DNA of 64,000 nucleotides, from assembly GCA_046757925.1 (NCBI GenBank), contig JBHHZE010000007.1:1-64000 (forward strand). The letters run 5' to 3'. Of the stretch, positions 15,438-24,914 are shown in pieces. The stretch's first letter is position 1; each line of letters starts with the position of its first letter. Origin of the DNA: JAZDCZ01 sp046757925. GTDB lineage: Bacteria; Gemmatimonadota; Gemmatimonadetes; Gemmatimonadales; GWC2-71-9. Position numbers and translations under genes: made by a program. A model generated the notes under the pieces. It was not told where the DNA came from. It saw nothing but the letters and a program-made list of their open reading frames with translations, and searched no databases.

Positions 15438-17378
15438 ATGGCCAAACCGACAGTTCGCCTGACCGCGGTCCAGGCTGCGTTCGTTGTGGCCATCTTTGCG
15501 ATCATCGCCCGGGCAGCGCAGGTACAACTCATCAAGGGCAAGGAGTACTCCCGAGCGGCGAAAGCCCAGCAAACCGACCAGGTGGTCTTGCCGGCGCGGC
15601 GCGGAACGATCTACGACCGTAATGGATTGGTGCTGGCTCTAACCGTGGAGAACTTTCACGTGGGCGTGGCCCCAAACGAGCTACGTCACCCCAAGCGGGA
15701 TGCGGTGGAAATCGCACGGCAATTGGGCATTCCCCGTACCGAAGTCCAACGACAGTTGTTGCGCCACTATGCATATTTTCGAGGCCCTTTCTCATCGGCT
15801 GCGGTACAGCCGCTGCACGAGATGAAAGGAGTCCACCTGTCCAGTGAGTTGGCCCGCTTCTATCCCGGTCCGGATTTGGCACGTCCCATAATAGGATGGC
15901 CGGCCACGAAAGATCGCCAGGCGGCAGGGATAGAACGGATGCTCGATTCGGTGTTGACAGGAGTTGACGGGAAGGCCGTCGTCCTCCGCGACCGCAACGG
16001 CCGGCGCTACGAGTCACCCGCCCGGTTGGGTGCGTTCCCGGTACCGGGTAGCGATGTGTACCTGACATTGGATGCCGGGCTTCAGGAAATCGTAGAGGAT
16101 GCACTGAGTGACGCTCTGCAACGGCTGGACGCGGTCGCTGGTGATGTGGTGGTGCTCAACCCGCATACAGGTGAGATCTTGGCCGTCGCGTCACGCACGA
16201 TGGACGGTCGCAGCACCGCAAACGCGTTTACCTCGGTGTTCGAGCCGGGTTCCAGCGCGAAAGTTTTTGTTGCGGCGGCTCTTCTCTCGAAGGGGCTTGC
16301 AAAACTTGCGGACACTGTCGACACCGAAGGTGGAACCTATGTCATGCGATACCGAACGATCGAGGACGAGCATCCGAGCCAAAGACTTTCCCTGCAAGAA
16401 GTGATAGAACAGTCGAGCAACATCGGGATCGTCAAATTCGCTCGTGCCCTGACCCCCGCGGAGCAGTTTAGGACGTTGCGAGACTTTGGTTTGGGAACCC
16501 CCACGGGTGTTGAGTATCCCAGCGAGTCCCAGGGAATCCTGCGCCGGCCGAATACCTGGAGCAAACTCACCTCTGCGAGCTTGGCAATGGGCTATGAGAT
16601 TGCAGTGACGCCACTGCAACTAGCGCAGGCCTATGCCGTAATCGCGAATGACGGTGTTCTGGTGCGGCCCACGCTAATCAAAGAGGTTCGTAGCTATGAC
16701 GGGAGGATCACTTATCAACACGTCACCGAACCGGTGAGGCGGGCCATTACTCCAGAGGTCGCAGCCAAACTGCGAACGGCGCTTCGCGGTGTCGTGTATC
16801 GGGGAGGCACCGGGGAGACCGCAGCACTGACGAGCTACGAAGTCGGAGGCAAGACGGGAACAGCGAAGCGGGCGGGCCCTGGCGGATACATCCCCGGTTC
16901 CTATACGGCGAATTTTACCTCGCTCTTTCCGGGCGATAGCCCCCAGCTGGTGATGGTTGTAAAACTCGATGATCCCAGGGGAGCGTTCGCCAGGGTCACT
17001 GCCGCTCCTCTCACGAGACTGGTGCTGGAACAGATTCTTGCGGCCGAGACCGACGCACTGGACCGCGGTCGGTTGTCTCGCCCGAGTTCTGCTGCCGGGC
17101 GGCCTAGCATCGAGCCGGGCGAGTCAACGCGGATTCAGGTCCTGCGCTGGCCTTTGAGGAAGAACGTCGATTCAGTACGGGAGCGGTCGGTTCCCGATGT
17201 CACAGGACTCACGCCACGTGCCGCCGCTCTCAAGCTGCACGGCGTCGGGTTGCGGATGCATCTCATGGGTTGGGGCCCCATTGTGTCGAGCACCCCGCCT
17301 TCCGGCACTACAGTTCCGTTGGGAACCGTGGTGGGTGTGACGGGAAGTCGGCAGAAGGTGCCGTCGCAGTGGAACTAG
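15438..17378 (+). CDS. ftsI: Septal peptidoglycan transpeptidase (class B PBP) with PASTA domain
   Basis: 646 residues. An N-terminal transmembrane helix (10-30) is followed by a pedestal domain (RRGTIYDRNGLVLAL) and the transpeptidase domain with S272-x-x-K275, the SxN motif S326-S-N328 and K472-T-G474. A C-terminal PASTA-like repeat begins near VPDVTGLTPRAAALKL (about 585-640); PASTA is usual in Gram-positive and some other division PBPs but absent from E. coli FtsI. ATG at 15438 lies one base after the ftsL stop. It crosslinks septal peptidoglycan as partner of FtsW, encoded downstream. Confidence 0.95.
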   Translation: MAKPTVRLTAVQAAFVVAIFAIIARAAQVQLIKGKEYSRAAKAQQTDQVVLPARRGTIYDRNGLVLALTVENFHVGVAPNELRHPKRDAVEIARQLGIPRTEVQRQLLRHYAYFRGPFSSAAVQPLHEMKGVHLSSELARFYPGPDLARPIIGWPATKDRQAAGIERMLDSVLTGVDGKAVVLRDRNGRRYESPARLGAFPVPGSDVYLTLDAGLQEIVEDALSDALQRLDAVAGDVVVLNPHTGEILAVASRTMDGRSTANAFTSVFEPGSSAKVFVAAALLSKGLAKLADTVDTEGGTYVMRYRTIEDEHPSQRLSLQEVIEQSSNIGIVKFARALTPAEQFRTLRDFGLGTPTGVEYPSESQGILRRPNTWSKLTSASLAMGYEIAVTPLQLAQAYAVIANDGVLVRPTLIKEVRSYDGRITYQHVTEPVRRAITPEVAAKLRTALRGVVYRGGTGETAALTSYEVGGKTGTAKRAGPGGYIPGSYTANFTSLFPGDSPQLVMVVKLDDPRGAFARVTAAPLTRLVLEQILAAETDALDRGRLSRPSSAAGRPSIEPGESTRIQVLRWPLRKNVDSVRERSVPDVTGLTPRAAALKLHGVGLRMHLMGWGPIVSSTPPSGTTVPLGTVVGVTGSRQKVPSQWN

Positions 17379-18829
17379 AACAGATCACGCGCGGACTGAG
17401 AGACGCCGGCCTTGTTGTGGAGCCGACCACGGACAGTCCGGCGATTACGGGAGTGACCGATGACTCGCGCGCCGTTTCTAAAGGGAATCTGTTCTGCGCC
17501 GTCCAGGGTACGAGGCTGGATGGGCACGATTACCTCGAGGATGCCGTGCGTAGAGGTGCCGCGGCGGCACTGGTGGCCAGACGATGCGAGATTGCGTTGC
17601 CGCAAGTGGTGGTCAGCGATAGCCGGGCGGCGGCTACGCGGGCTGCGCAAGAGTGGTATGGTCACCCGGCACAGCACCTGAAGATGATTGGTGTTACCGG
17701 TACCAATGGCAAGTCCACAACGGTTGCACTGGTGCGCCACGTTCTGAATGCCACGTCGTCGGTCGGCTCGATCGGCACCGTCGGTGTTATCGACGGCGCC
17801 GGCAACAGGCTGGGCGGGTACCATGCCCTCACCACGCCGGGTGCCGTGGAACTGCAGTCTATCTTGGCCGAGCTACTGGAGCGACAAGTATCGACAGTGG
17901 CGATGGAAATCTCGTCGCACGGCCTGGATCAGGGCCGGGTCGCCGCAATATCCTTTCACGCGGCAGCATATACTAACCTCACCCACGAGCATCTCGATTA
18001 TCATACGGATATGGATGCCTACGGGGCTGCCAAGATGAAGCTGTCGGGCCACGTGCGAGAGGGTGGTGTGGAAGTGTTGAACGCGGATGACCCCGCGTGG
18101 GTTCGGTTACCAGTCAGAGCTGATGTGCGGAGGGTTACGTATGGCCACCGCAGCAGCGCAACCGTGACGGCGGAGAAGATCCGCTATGATAGTGCGGGGT
18201 CCGAGAGCATATTCCATTTCGGCGGAGACGCTTACCCGGTCAAATTGCCGTTATTGGGTGACTACAACGTCAGCAACGCGTTGGCGGCTGCGGCAACCGC
18301 TTGGGGGCTTGGTGTCGAGCCCCGTGCGATCGTCGAGCGGCTGTCTAGCTCGCCCCAGGTACCGGGACGAATGGAGCTGCTGGAGTCGGGTCGGTTCACG
18401 GTCTTGCGCGATTACGCACACACCCCGGATGGCTTCGAGCGCGCGCTCGCCGCGATCAGGCGCATAACACCCGGGCGCGTCTTTCTGCTGTTTGGTGCGG
18501 GTGGAGACAGAGACCCAACGAAGCGGGCTGTGATGGGCAGGATCGCTTCGCGCGATGCCGACATTGTGATCATAACATCCGATAACCCCAGGACTGAAGA
18601 TCCGGAGTCCATTCTGGACCAGATCGAATCCGGCATGTGCCGACCGGCCGATGTTAGACTGGTCGATCGGGAGGATGCCATTCGAAAGGCGATTTCCATG
18701 TTGCGTGACGGCGATTGCCTACTCTTGGCAGGGAAAGGACCGGAGACCTACCAGATAGTGGGCGACACGAAATTTGCCTTCGACGAGCCATCGTTGGTGC
18801 GAGCGTCGGTGAGGGAGCGCGGGTGTTGA
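17369..18829 (+). CDS. murE: UDP-MurNAc-L-Ala-D-Glu:meso-diaminopimelate ligase
   Basis: 486 residues. The ATP site is GVTGTNGKST, followed by MEISSHGLDQGRV and HEHLDYH. The substrate motif DNPR (in TSDNPRTEDP) marks specificity for meso-diaminopimelate, so the peptidoglycan is of the mDAP type. The chosen start is GTG 17369, overlapping ftsI by 10 bases and preceded by GAAGG; the open frame upstream lies inside ftsI. Cytoplasmic, third amino-acid addition step of the stem peptide. Confidence 0.94.
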   Translation: MELEQITRGLRDAGLVVEPTTDSPAITGVTDDSRAVSKGNLFCAVQGTRLDGHDYLEDAVRRGAAAALVARRCEIALPQVVVSDSRAAATRAAQEWYGHPAQHLKMIGVTGTNGKSTTVALVRHVLNATSSVGSIGTVGVIDGAGNRLGGYHALTTPGAVELQSILAELLERQVSTVAMEISSHGLDQGRVAAISFHAAAYTNLTHEHLDYHTDMDAYGAAKMKLSGHVREGGVEVLNADDPAWVRLPVRADVRRVTYGHRSSATVTAEKIRYDSAGSESIFHFGGDAYPVKLPLLGDYNVSNALAAAATAWGLGVEPRAIVERLSSSPQVPGRMELLESGRFTVLRDYAHTPDGFERALAAIRRITPGRVFLLFGAGGDRDPTKRAVMGRIASRDADIVIITSDNPRTEDPESILDQIESGMCRPADVRLVDREDAIRKAISMLRDGDCLLLAGKGPETYQIVGDTKFAFDEPSLVRASVRERGC

Positions 18830-20190
18830 CGTTCTGGACCTCGGAGCGTGTATCGCACGCTCTGAGTCTGGCCGGCGGGTCCCCGCTGACATTCTCCGGA
18901 GTGAGTACGGACACCCGGACACTCGAGCCCGGCGCACTCTTCGTTGCGCTCAGCGGCGATCGGTTCGACGGTCATGATTACCTTGCGGCGGCCCGCGCCG
19001 CCGGGGCGACGGGGGCGGTAGTCAGGACGGGCAGCCCACGCGTGGAGGGACTGCGATACTTCGAAGTGCCTGATACGCTTCTCGCACTAGGTCTGTTGGC
19101 GCGCGAGCGCCGGAGAATGATAAGAGGGCCGGTGGTCGGGGTGACGGGGACCAACGGAAAGACATCTACCAAGGAGATGTTACTAGGCGTCCTGAAGACG
19201 CGGTGGAACGTCCACGGTACGAGTGAGAGCCTGAACAACCGGGTAGGTGTGCCGCTAACGATTCTCGCTGCGCCGCCCGACTGTGAGGCTCTGGTTGTAG
19301 AAGCCGGTGCGAATCTCTCCGGTGAGATCGGGAGCCTGCGCGACATTCTGGAACCGACAGTGGGAGTGGTGACGAACGTGTCTGCCGGGCATCTCGAGGG
19401 GTTTGGGTCGCTCGAAGGCGTCTTGGAGGAGAAAGTTACGTTTCTGGCGGGCGTGGAAATGGCAGTGGTGGGAACGGAACCCCCGGAGTTGAGGACGCGT
19501 GCGGACGCGTTGGTCGATAGAGTCGTTTCGGCGGGCACCGATCGATCTGCTTCCGTGAGACCTGACAAGTGGGGGCTGAATCCGGACGGGCGAGGCTGGC
19601 TCGCGTACGGGGGTCACAGAGTGGAGTTGTCGTTGGTCGGTCGGCATCAAGTTGAGAATGCTATGCTGGCAGTTGCCGTCGCCACCCAACTGGGGGTTCA
19701 CGTTTCCGAGGTGGCGGCGGCACTCGCCCAGGTGAGTGGTCCTGCGGGCCGGTGTGAAATCGTCAGGTGTGGTCACCTCACGATCCTCATGGATTGCTAC
19801 AATTCAAATCCCGGTTCTCTCAGGGCATCGCTCGAAACAGCGGCAGCGTTGTGTGGCTCGGCACCGCTGATCGTCATCTTGGGTACAATGTTGGAACTGG
19901 GTACGCAAAGCACCGTACTTCACGCAATGATGGCCGAAGAAGTACTCGAGTTGGATCCTCAACTGGTAGCGGCGTCGGGTGAGTTCGTACGTGCGTTCGA
20001 GCCGCATGCAGGACGCTTGAAGGGCCGGTTGTTGGTGGAACACGACCCGGAATTGCTGGGGCGAATGGTTGCCGAAAGACTCGAGGGCGACGCTTTGGTG
20101 TTGGTGAAGGGTTCGAGAGGAGTGCACCTGGAGCGTGCTATCCCACACCTAATCACGAACGACGAGACTCCGTGTTCTACCATCTCCTAG
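18823..20190 (+). CDS. murF: UDP-MurNAc-tripeptide:D-Ala-D-Ala ligase
   Basis: 455 residues. Motifs are the N-terminal SGVSTDTRTLEPGALFVAL, the ATP site GVTGTNGKTSTKEM, the SLNNRVGVPLT segment typical of MurF, and DCYNSNPGS. It adds D-Ala-D-Ala to the stem peptide. GTG 18823 follows GAGGGA with 6-base spacing, while TTG 18826 in a TTGA overlap is an alternative start. It overlaps murE by 7 bases. No ddl gene is in the window, so D-Ala-D-Ala ligase must be encoded elsewhere. Confidence 0.94.
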   Translation: MLTFWTSERVSHALSLAGGSPLTFSGVSTDTRTLEPGALFVALSGDRFDGHDYLAAARAAGATGAVVRTGSPRVEGLRYFEVPDTLLALGLLARERRRMIRGPVVGVTGTNGKTSTKEMLLGVLKTRWNVHGTSESLNNRVGVPLTILAAPPDCEALVVEAGANLSGEIGSLRDILEPTVGVVTNVSAGHLEGFGSLEGVLEEKVTFLAGVEMAVVGTEPPELRTRADALVDRVVSAGTDRSASVRPDKWGLNPDGRGWLAYGGHRVELSLVGRHQVENAMLAVAVATQLGVHVSEVAAALAQVSGPAGRCEIVRCGHLTILMDCYNSNPGSLRASLETAAALCGSAPLIVILGTMLELGTQSTVLHAMMAEEVLELDPQLVAASGEFVRAFEPHAGRLKGRLLVEHDPELLGRMVAERLEGDALVLVKGSRGVHLERAIPHLITNDETPCSTIS

Positions 20191-21293
20191 CACCGCTGAA
20201 CTCGAAGTGGTTCGCATTCAACGTGTTCAACTACATTTCGTTCCGGGCCGCTGGAGCGACCGTTACTGCCATCCTACTGGCCTTCCTGATCGGCCCGGTC
20301 ATCATCCGCAGGTTGCAGGCCAAGGGAGTGGGGCAGGTAGTGCGCAGCGAAGGGCCAAGTTCTCATGGCGTGAAGAGCGGAACTCCTACAATGGGAGGTC
20401 TGATCATACTGGCCTGCACGTTGATCCCGACTGTGCTCTGGGCACGCTTGGATAACCGCTACGTCATGGTGGCGGCGGTTGCAACTCTTTGGATGGGCGG
20501 CATCGGGCTAGTGGACGACTACCTCAAGTTTGTAGAGGGTAAGTCGCGCGGGCTCGTGGCACGCTATAAGTTGTTTGGCCAAGTCACGTTTGGCATCGTC
20601 CTGGGATCGTATCTGCTGCTCTGGCCGGTGGCGGACAGTATCCCGGCCAATGCTACGACCCTTCCATTCTTCAAGTACGTCGTAGTGTCACTGCCAGCCG
20701 TGGCCTATGTGGGTTTCGTGACCCTCGTAGTTACCGGCACCAGCAACGCCGTAAACTTGACCGATGGGTTGGACGGGCTGGCAACCGGTCTTACAGTTAT
20801 TGCGGCCGCCGCCTTCGCGATATTCGCCTATATCTTTGGACGAAGTGATGCTGCGAGATACCTGTTCGTCTACTATATGCGTGATTCCGGCGAACTGGCG
20901 ATCTTTTGCGCGAGCCTGATGGGTGCGGCGTTGGGTTTTCTGTGGTACAACGCACACCCGTCGCAAGTTTTCATGGGTGACACCGGCAGCCTAGCGATTG
21001 GCGGCGCTTTTGGCTCTGTAGCCATCCTCCTCAAGGCCGAGTTCCTGCTGTTGTTGATCGGCGGCGTCTTTGTCGCAGAAACGGTATCGGTAATCATACA
21101 GACCAGTGTGTTCCGGTGGCGGAAACGCCGCCATGGTCGGGAGTTTGCCAGCCGGCACCGAGTGTTCAGGATGGCCCCTCTGCACCATCACTTCGAACAA
21201 CTCGGCTGGGCTGAGTCGAAAGTCGTTACGAGGTTCTACATAGTGGGAGTCATGTGTGCGCTTCTGGCACTTGCAACGTTGAAGATTAGATGA
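20172..21293 (+). CDS. mraY: Phospho-MurNAc-pentapeptide transferase
   Basis: 373 residues, polytopic membrane enzyme that makes lipid I from UDP-MurNAc-pentapeptide and undecaprenyl phosphate. Family marks are SHGVKSGTPTMGG, GLVDDYLKF, NAVNLTDGLDGLATG, FMGDTGSLAIGG and the HHHFEQLGW motif near the C-terminus. Start GTG 20172 overlaps murF by 19 bases. Length is normal. It ends in an ATGA overlap with murD. Confidence 0.96.
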   Translation: MFYHLLAPLNSKWFAFNVFNYISFRAAGATVTAILLAFLIGPVIIRRLQAKGVGQVVRSEGPSSHGVKSGTPTMGGLIILACTLIPTVLWARLDNRYVMVAAVATLWMGGIGLVDDYLKFVEGKSRGLVARYKLFGQVTFGIVLGSYLLLWPVADSIPANATTLPFFKYVVVSLPAVAYVGFVTLVVTGTSNAVNLTDGLDGLATGLTVIAAAAFAIFAYIFGRSDAARYLFVYYMRDSGELAIFCASLMGAALGFLWYNAHPSQVFMGDTGSLAIGGAFGSVAILLKAEFLLLLIGGVFVAETVSVIIQTSVFRWRKRRHGREFASRHRVFRMAPLHHHFEQLGWAESKVVTRFYIVGVMCALLALATLKIR

Positions 21294-22636
21294 TTCCCGC
21301 ATCTTGGCGTCGCGGAGAGATTGCGGTCATTGGCCTGGGCAAGAGCGGTGCTGCGACGGCCGAGTTTCTCTCCCAGCGTGGACTGACGGTATATGCCTCC
21401 GACTGTGCCGACACCGCGCGGCACCGCGCTGCGGCTGAGCGGGTTGCTCGACCGGGGATCACCGTCGAGTTGGGCCGACACGACATAGGACGCATCCGCC
21501 GCTCTTCATTGGTGGTTTGTTCGCCCGGCGTGCCTCCCGAAGCGGAGCCGCTCGTGGCCGCCCGGTCCGCTGCTGTTGAAGTACTTGGCGAACTCGATCT
21601 TGCAGCGCTGTTCTTGGATGAGGTCAAGCTCGTTGTGGTCACCGGAACCAATGGGAAGACGACAACCACTGCGCTGATCGAACGCATCCTGACGGAAGCC
21701 GGATTGGACGCAGTTGCCGCCGGCAACATCGGTAGTCCTCTTATCGAGGTGGCGGGTGCCGAGGTGAAGCCTGAGTGGGCGATCGTGGAAGCGTCGTCGT
21801 TTCAATTACATGATGCCAGTCATCTGCGGCCCAAGATCGGCGTTGTGACCAACCTTGCACCCGATCACCTCGATCGCTACGAGTCTGTCAGCGAGTACTA
21901 TGAGGATAAGCGGCGTCTGTTCCTCAATGCTTCGGCTGATGCCACATGGGTCTTGAATCGCGACGACGCTCGCGTGCTTTCCCTGGCTGAACGAGTGGCG
22001 GGCGTCAAACGACATTGGAGCATGCGGCAGCCGGAGGACGCATGGTACGATGGCGACAGAGAATGCTTGGTTTTGGGAGATGGCGACCTCCTTCAGCGGA
22101 GCCACCTGGCATTGTTGGGCGACCACAATGTTGCGAACGCTCTTGCGGCATCGCTGGTCGCATGCGTAGCCGGAGTAGATCCGGGGGCGATCGCGCGTGG
22201 CCTACGCTCGTTCTCTCCACTCCCTCACAGACTCGAACCGGTCCCGTCCGGCGGATCGGTTGCTTGGATCAATGACTCCAAGGCAACCAACGTTGCATCG
22301 GTAATGGTAGCGGTGGCGGCCATGGAGCGGTGTTTTGTGCTGATAGCAGGTGGACGCCCCAAGGGTGAATCCTTCGTGGAGCTGGGGGAATCGCTCCAGG
22401 CACGGTGTCGCGGAGTTGTTGCTTACGGTGAGTCGCGCCGGATCATAGAGAATCAGGTTGGTCGATTCGTGTCGGTAGCGGCTGTTCCGAAGTTCGAGGA
22501 CGCGGTCATTCGAGCAAGGAGCCTGGCGTGTAGTGGCGACGCCGTGCTGCTATCGCCGGGCTGTTCCAGTTTTGACCAGTTCGAGAACTACCAAGTGAGA
22601 GGAGATGTGTTTCGGGAACTGGTAGGGGCAATGTGA
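21290..22636 (+). CDS. murD: UDP-MurNAc-L-Ala:D-glutamate ligase
   Basis: 448 residues. N-terminal Rossmann-like VIGLGKSGAATAEFL, ATP site VVVTGTNGKTTTTALIE, VEASSFQLHDA, NLAPDHLDRY, and WINDSKATNVASV in the C-terminal domain, all typical of MurD. It adds D-Glu in the second ligation step. ATGA overlap with mraY, and a GTGA overlap with ftsW. Confidence 0.95.
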   Translation: MIPASWRRGEIAVIGLGKSGAATAEFLSQRGLTVYASDCADTARHRAAAERVARPGITVELGRHDIGRIRRSSLVVCSPGVPPEAEPLVAARSAAVEVLGELDLAALFLDEVKLVVVTGTNGKTTTTALIERILTEAGLDAVAAGNIGSPLIEVAGAEVKPEWAIVEASSFQLHDASHLRPKIGVVTNLAPDHLDRYESVSEYYEDKRRLFLNASADATWVLNRDDARVLSLAERVAGVKRHWSMRQPEDAWYDGDRECLVLGDGDLLQRSHLALLGDHNVANALAASLVACVAGVDPGAIARGLRSFSPLPHRLEPVPSGGSVAWINDSKATNVASVMVAVAAMERCFVLIAGGRPKGESFVELGESLQARCRGVVAYGESRRIIENQVGRFVSVAAVPKFEDAVIRARSLACSGDAVLLSPGCSSFDQFENYQVRGDVFRELVGAM

Positions 22637-23775
22637 GCCCGCAGCGAGAATCCGCAGTGTCCACGCTGCTGGAAGCTCGGCTGATTGGTGTAATCGCGGT
22701 TGCATTGGCGGTCTTCGGCATTGCGGCGATCTACAGTGCTTCCAGCATTTGGGCCGTGGAGAACGGACAGTCCGGTCGAGTGTTTGCGCTGCGCCAGGCC
22801 ATGGCTGCGGTGTTGGGGATCATCGCTCTGAGGATTGCCTCTCGCACCGACTACCGGTTCTGGCAACGGCACGCGTGGGCGCTGCTGGGAGCAGCTGCCA
22901 TGCTCCTGATAATACCCATACTCCCATTTACGCAGAATATCTCCCCCGCATTGAACGGTGCACGGCGCTGGGTTTCACTAGGCCCGCTCAGTATTCAGCC
23001 TTCAGAACTTGCCAAGTTCGCGGTCGTCGCATGGACCGCCATGCTAGCGACAAAGAAGGCGGATGTAATCCGCAGTTTCAAACGAGGTCTCCTCCCGTTC
23101 GTAGTGGTGCTCGTGCCCCTGAGTGGATTCATATTGCTCGAGCCGGATCTGTCTACCGCTAGCCTGACGGTTCTGCTCGCCGCGATCGTGGTATTCAGTG
23201 CGGGAGCAAGGATCGGCCACTTTCTCCTGATATCATTCTTCGCGGTGCCGGCTCTATGGCACGAGATCGCAGGAACTCAGTATAGAATTCAGCGAATCTT
23301 CTCGTTCCTGGGTCAAGGTCAAGAGCTCGCGGAGTCAGGTTGGCAGATAAAGCAGTCGCTGATCGGCATCGGCGCGGGTGGGCTTTTCGGTGTTGGATTC
23401 GGACAGGGTCTTCAAAAGCTCGGCTACCTGCCTTACGCATATTCCGACTTCATCTTCAGCACTATTGGTGAGGAATGGGGATTTGTGGGCACGATCGTGA
23501 TAGTAGCTCTGTACGCCTGTTTCATTGCGCTGGGTTTCCGAATCGCGCGAGCGGCACCTGATCGGTTCGGTATGCTCTTCGCAACCGGTCTCACGTCGTT
23601 GATCGGAGTTACCGCGATCCTGCACGTGGCGGTAACGTTGTCGCTGGTACCAACTACCGGATTACCGCTTCCGTTCCTGTCGTATGGCAGATCTAATCTC
23701 ATCGTCTCCCTCGTCGTTGCAGGAGTGCTCATCAATATCGGAGGCGCGAACGGGCGGATCGGCAGGCGGCGGTGA
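22633..23775 (+). CDS. ftsW: FtsW septal peptidoglycan glycosyltransferase (SEDS family)
   Basis: 380 residues with about ten hydrophobic helices. SEDS marks are GARRWVSLGPLSIQPSELAKFA, LEPDLSTA, the periplasmic loop with FIFSTIGEEWGFVG, and the end PTTGLPLPFLSYGRSNL. It polymerises septal glycan with FtsI. GTG in a GTGA overlap with murD. Its place between murD and murG distinguishes it from the elongation paralogue RodA. Confidence 0.94.
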   Translation: MSPQRESAVSTLLEARLIGVIAVALAVFGIAAIYSASSIWAVENGQSGRVFALRQAMAAVLGIIALRIASRTDYRFWQRHAWALLGAAAMLLIIPILPFTQNISPALNGARRWVSLGPLSIQPSELAKFAVVAWTAMLATKKADVIRSFKRGLLPFVVVLVPLSGFILLEPDLSTASLTVLLAAIVVFSAGARIGHFLLISFFAVPALWHEIAGTQYRIQRIFSFLGQGQELAESGWQIKQSLIGIGAGGLFGVGFGQGLQKLGYLPYAYSDFIFSTIGEEWGFVGTIVIVALYACFIALGFRIARAAPDRFGMLFATGLTSLIGVTAILHVAVTLSLVPTTGLPLPFLSYGRSNLIVSLVVAGVLINIGGANGRIGRRR

Positions 23776-24863
23776 AGGTGTTGATCGCCGGGGGCGGCAC
23801 GGGGGGACACCTGATGCCGGCCCTAGCCATCGCCGACGCGCTTGTGAAACTGAATGATGCCGTAGAGCCCGTGCTGGTGGGTGCCGTGCGGGGCGTGGAA
23901 GCCGAAATCCTCCCGCGCAAGAAATATCAGCATTATCTCCTCCCAATGCATCCGATCTATCGTCGTGCATGGTGGCGCAATTTCCGGTGGCCGGGACTCG
24001 CGTGGCGTCTCATGTCTCAGTGCCGCGAGATGCTCCGCTTGGAGACCCCGTCTTTAGTGGTTGGAACCGGCGGCTATGTGTCGGGCCCGGTTCTGTGGCA
24101 GGCCTTGCGCGAGGGCCTTCCGGTCGGCCTGCAGGAACAGAACGCCTATCCCGGCATCGCTACCCGGTTGCTGGCACGCAGGGCACGCCAGGTGCACCTG
24201 GGCTTCCCGGAGGCTGAAACATTTCTGAAACCCGGGTCCAACACGGAGGTGATGTCGTACGGCAATCCCATCGTGCCGCCTCCCGTCCCGCTGCCGGATC
24301 GTGACTCCGCCCGCAACGCACTCGGCATACCGCCGCATGCACGTGTGCTCCTGGTGACCGGCGGGAGCCAGGGAGCGCGGAAGATAAACCAAGTGGTGAG
24401 GAATCTAGCCGAATCCGACAGCTTGAATGGTGTGGTGCTATTGTGGAGCACTGGCAAGCACATGTGGGATGACCTGAAACACTTGCATGCTCCCCCGGCA
24501 CGCCACGTGCGATCTTTCTGGGACCCGATGGCGGACGCCTATGCCGTGGCCGACCTGGTGATTTGTAGGGCGGGGGCCATGACCACGGCCGAAGTCTGTG
24601 CCTGGGGCTTGCCAAGCATCCTCATACCGCTGCCCACGTCTGCGGCCCGGCATCAGGCGCGGAACGCTGAGGCACTTGCGACTGCGGGGGCGGCGATCCA
24701 CCTGCCCGAGCCGGAGCTGACCGCGGAGCATCTGTCCACGCTCGTGGATCACCTGCTCGGAGACGTTGGGCAGCTTGCCACGATGACTCAGGCTGCCCGA
24801 TCTCGGGGCAGGCCCGATGCGGCCCAAAAAATCGCCGCCGAGCTCCTGGGCATGGTGAGCTAA
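23772..24863 (+). CDS. murG: UDP-GlcNAc:lipid I N-acetylglucosaminyltransferase
   Basis: 363 residues. The N-terminal loop IAGGGTGGHLMPALAIA binds the lipid substrate, and the C-terminal GT-B domain has LVTGGSQGARKIN, a membrane-facing helix, and CRAGAMTTAEVCAWGLPSIL. It makes lipid II at the inner face of the membrane. GTG start in a GTGA overlap with ftsW. A 51-base gap with a promoter follows it. Confidence 0.95.
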   Translation: MKVLIAGGGTGGHLMPALAIADALVKLNDAVEPVLVGAVRGVEAEILPRKKYQHYLLPMHPIYRRAWWRNFRWPGLAWRLMSQCREMLRLETPSLVVGTGGYVSGPVLWQALREGLPVGLQEQNAYPGIATRLLARRARQVHLGFPEAETFLKPGSNTEVMSYGNPIVPPPVPLPDRDSARNALGIPPHARVLLVTGGSQGARKINQVVRNLAESDSLNGVVLLWSTGKHMWDDLKHLHAPPARHVRSFWDPMADAYAVADLVICRAGAMTTAEVCAWGLPSILIPLPTSAARHQARNAEALATAGAAIHLPEPELTAEHLSTLVDHLLGDVGQLATMTQAARSRGRPDAAQKIAAELLGMVS

Positions 24864-24874
24864 GTCCAAGACCT

Positions 24875-24902
24875 TTCGCAACTTTCGTGTTTTCCTTATA
24901 TT
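24875..24902 (+). promoter_or_regulatory. Candidate promoter for murC-ftsQ-ftsA-ftsZ
   Basis: TATATT (24897-24902, five of six matches to the -10 consensus) with TTCGCA (24875-24880) 16 bases upstream. Transcription would begin about 24909, only some 6 bases before the murC ATG at 24915, so the mRNA would be almost leaderless. It lies in the only notable gap inside the dcw cluster. Confidence 0.5.
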
Positions 24903-24914
24903 AGCTCCCCGCCG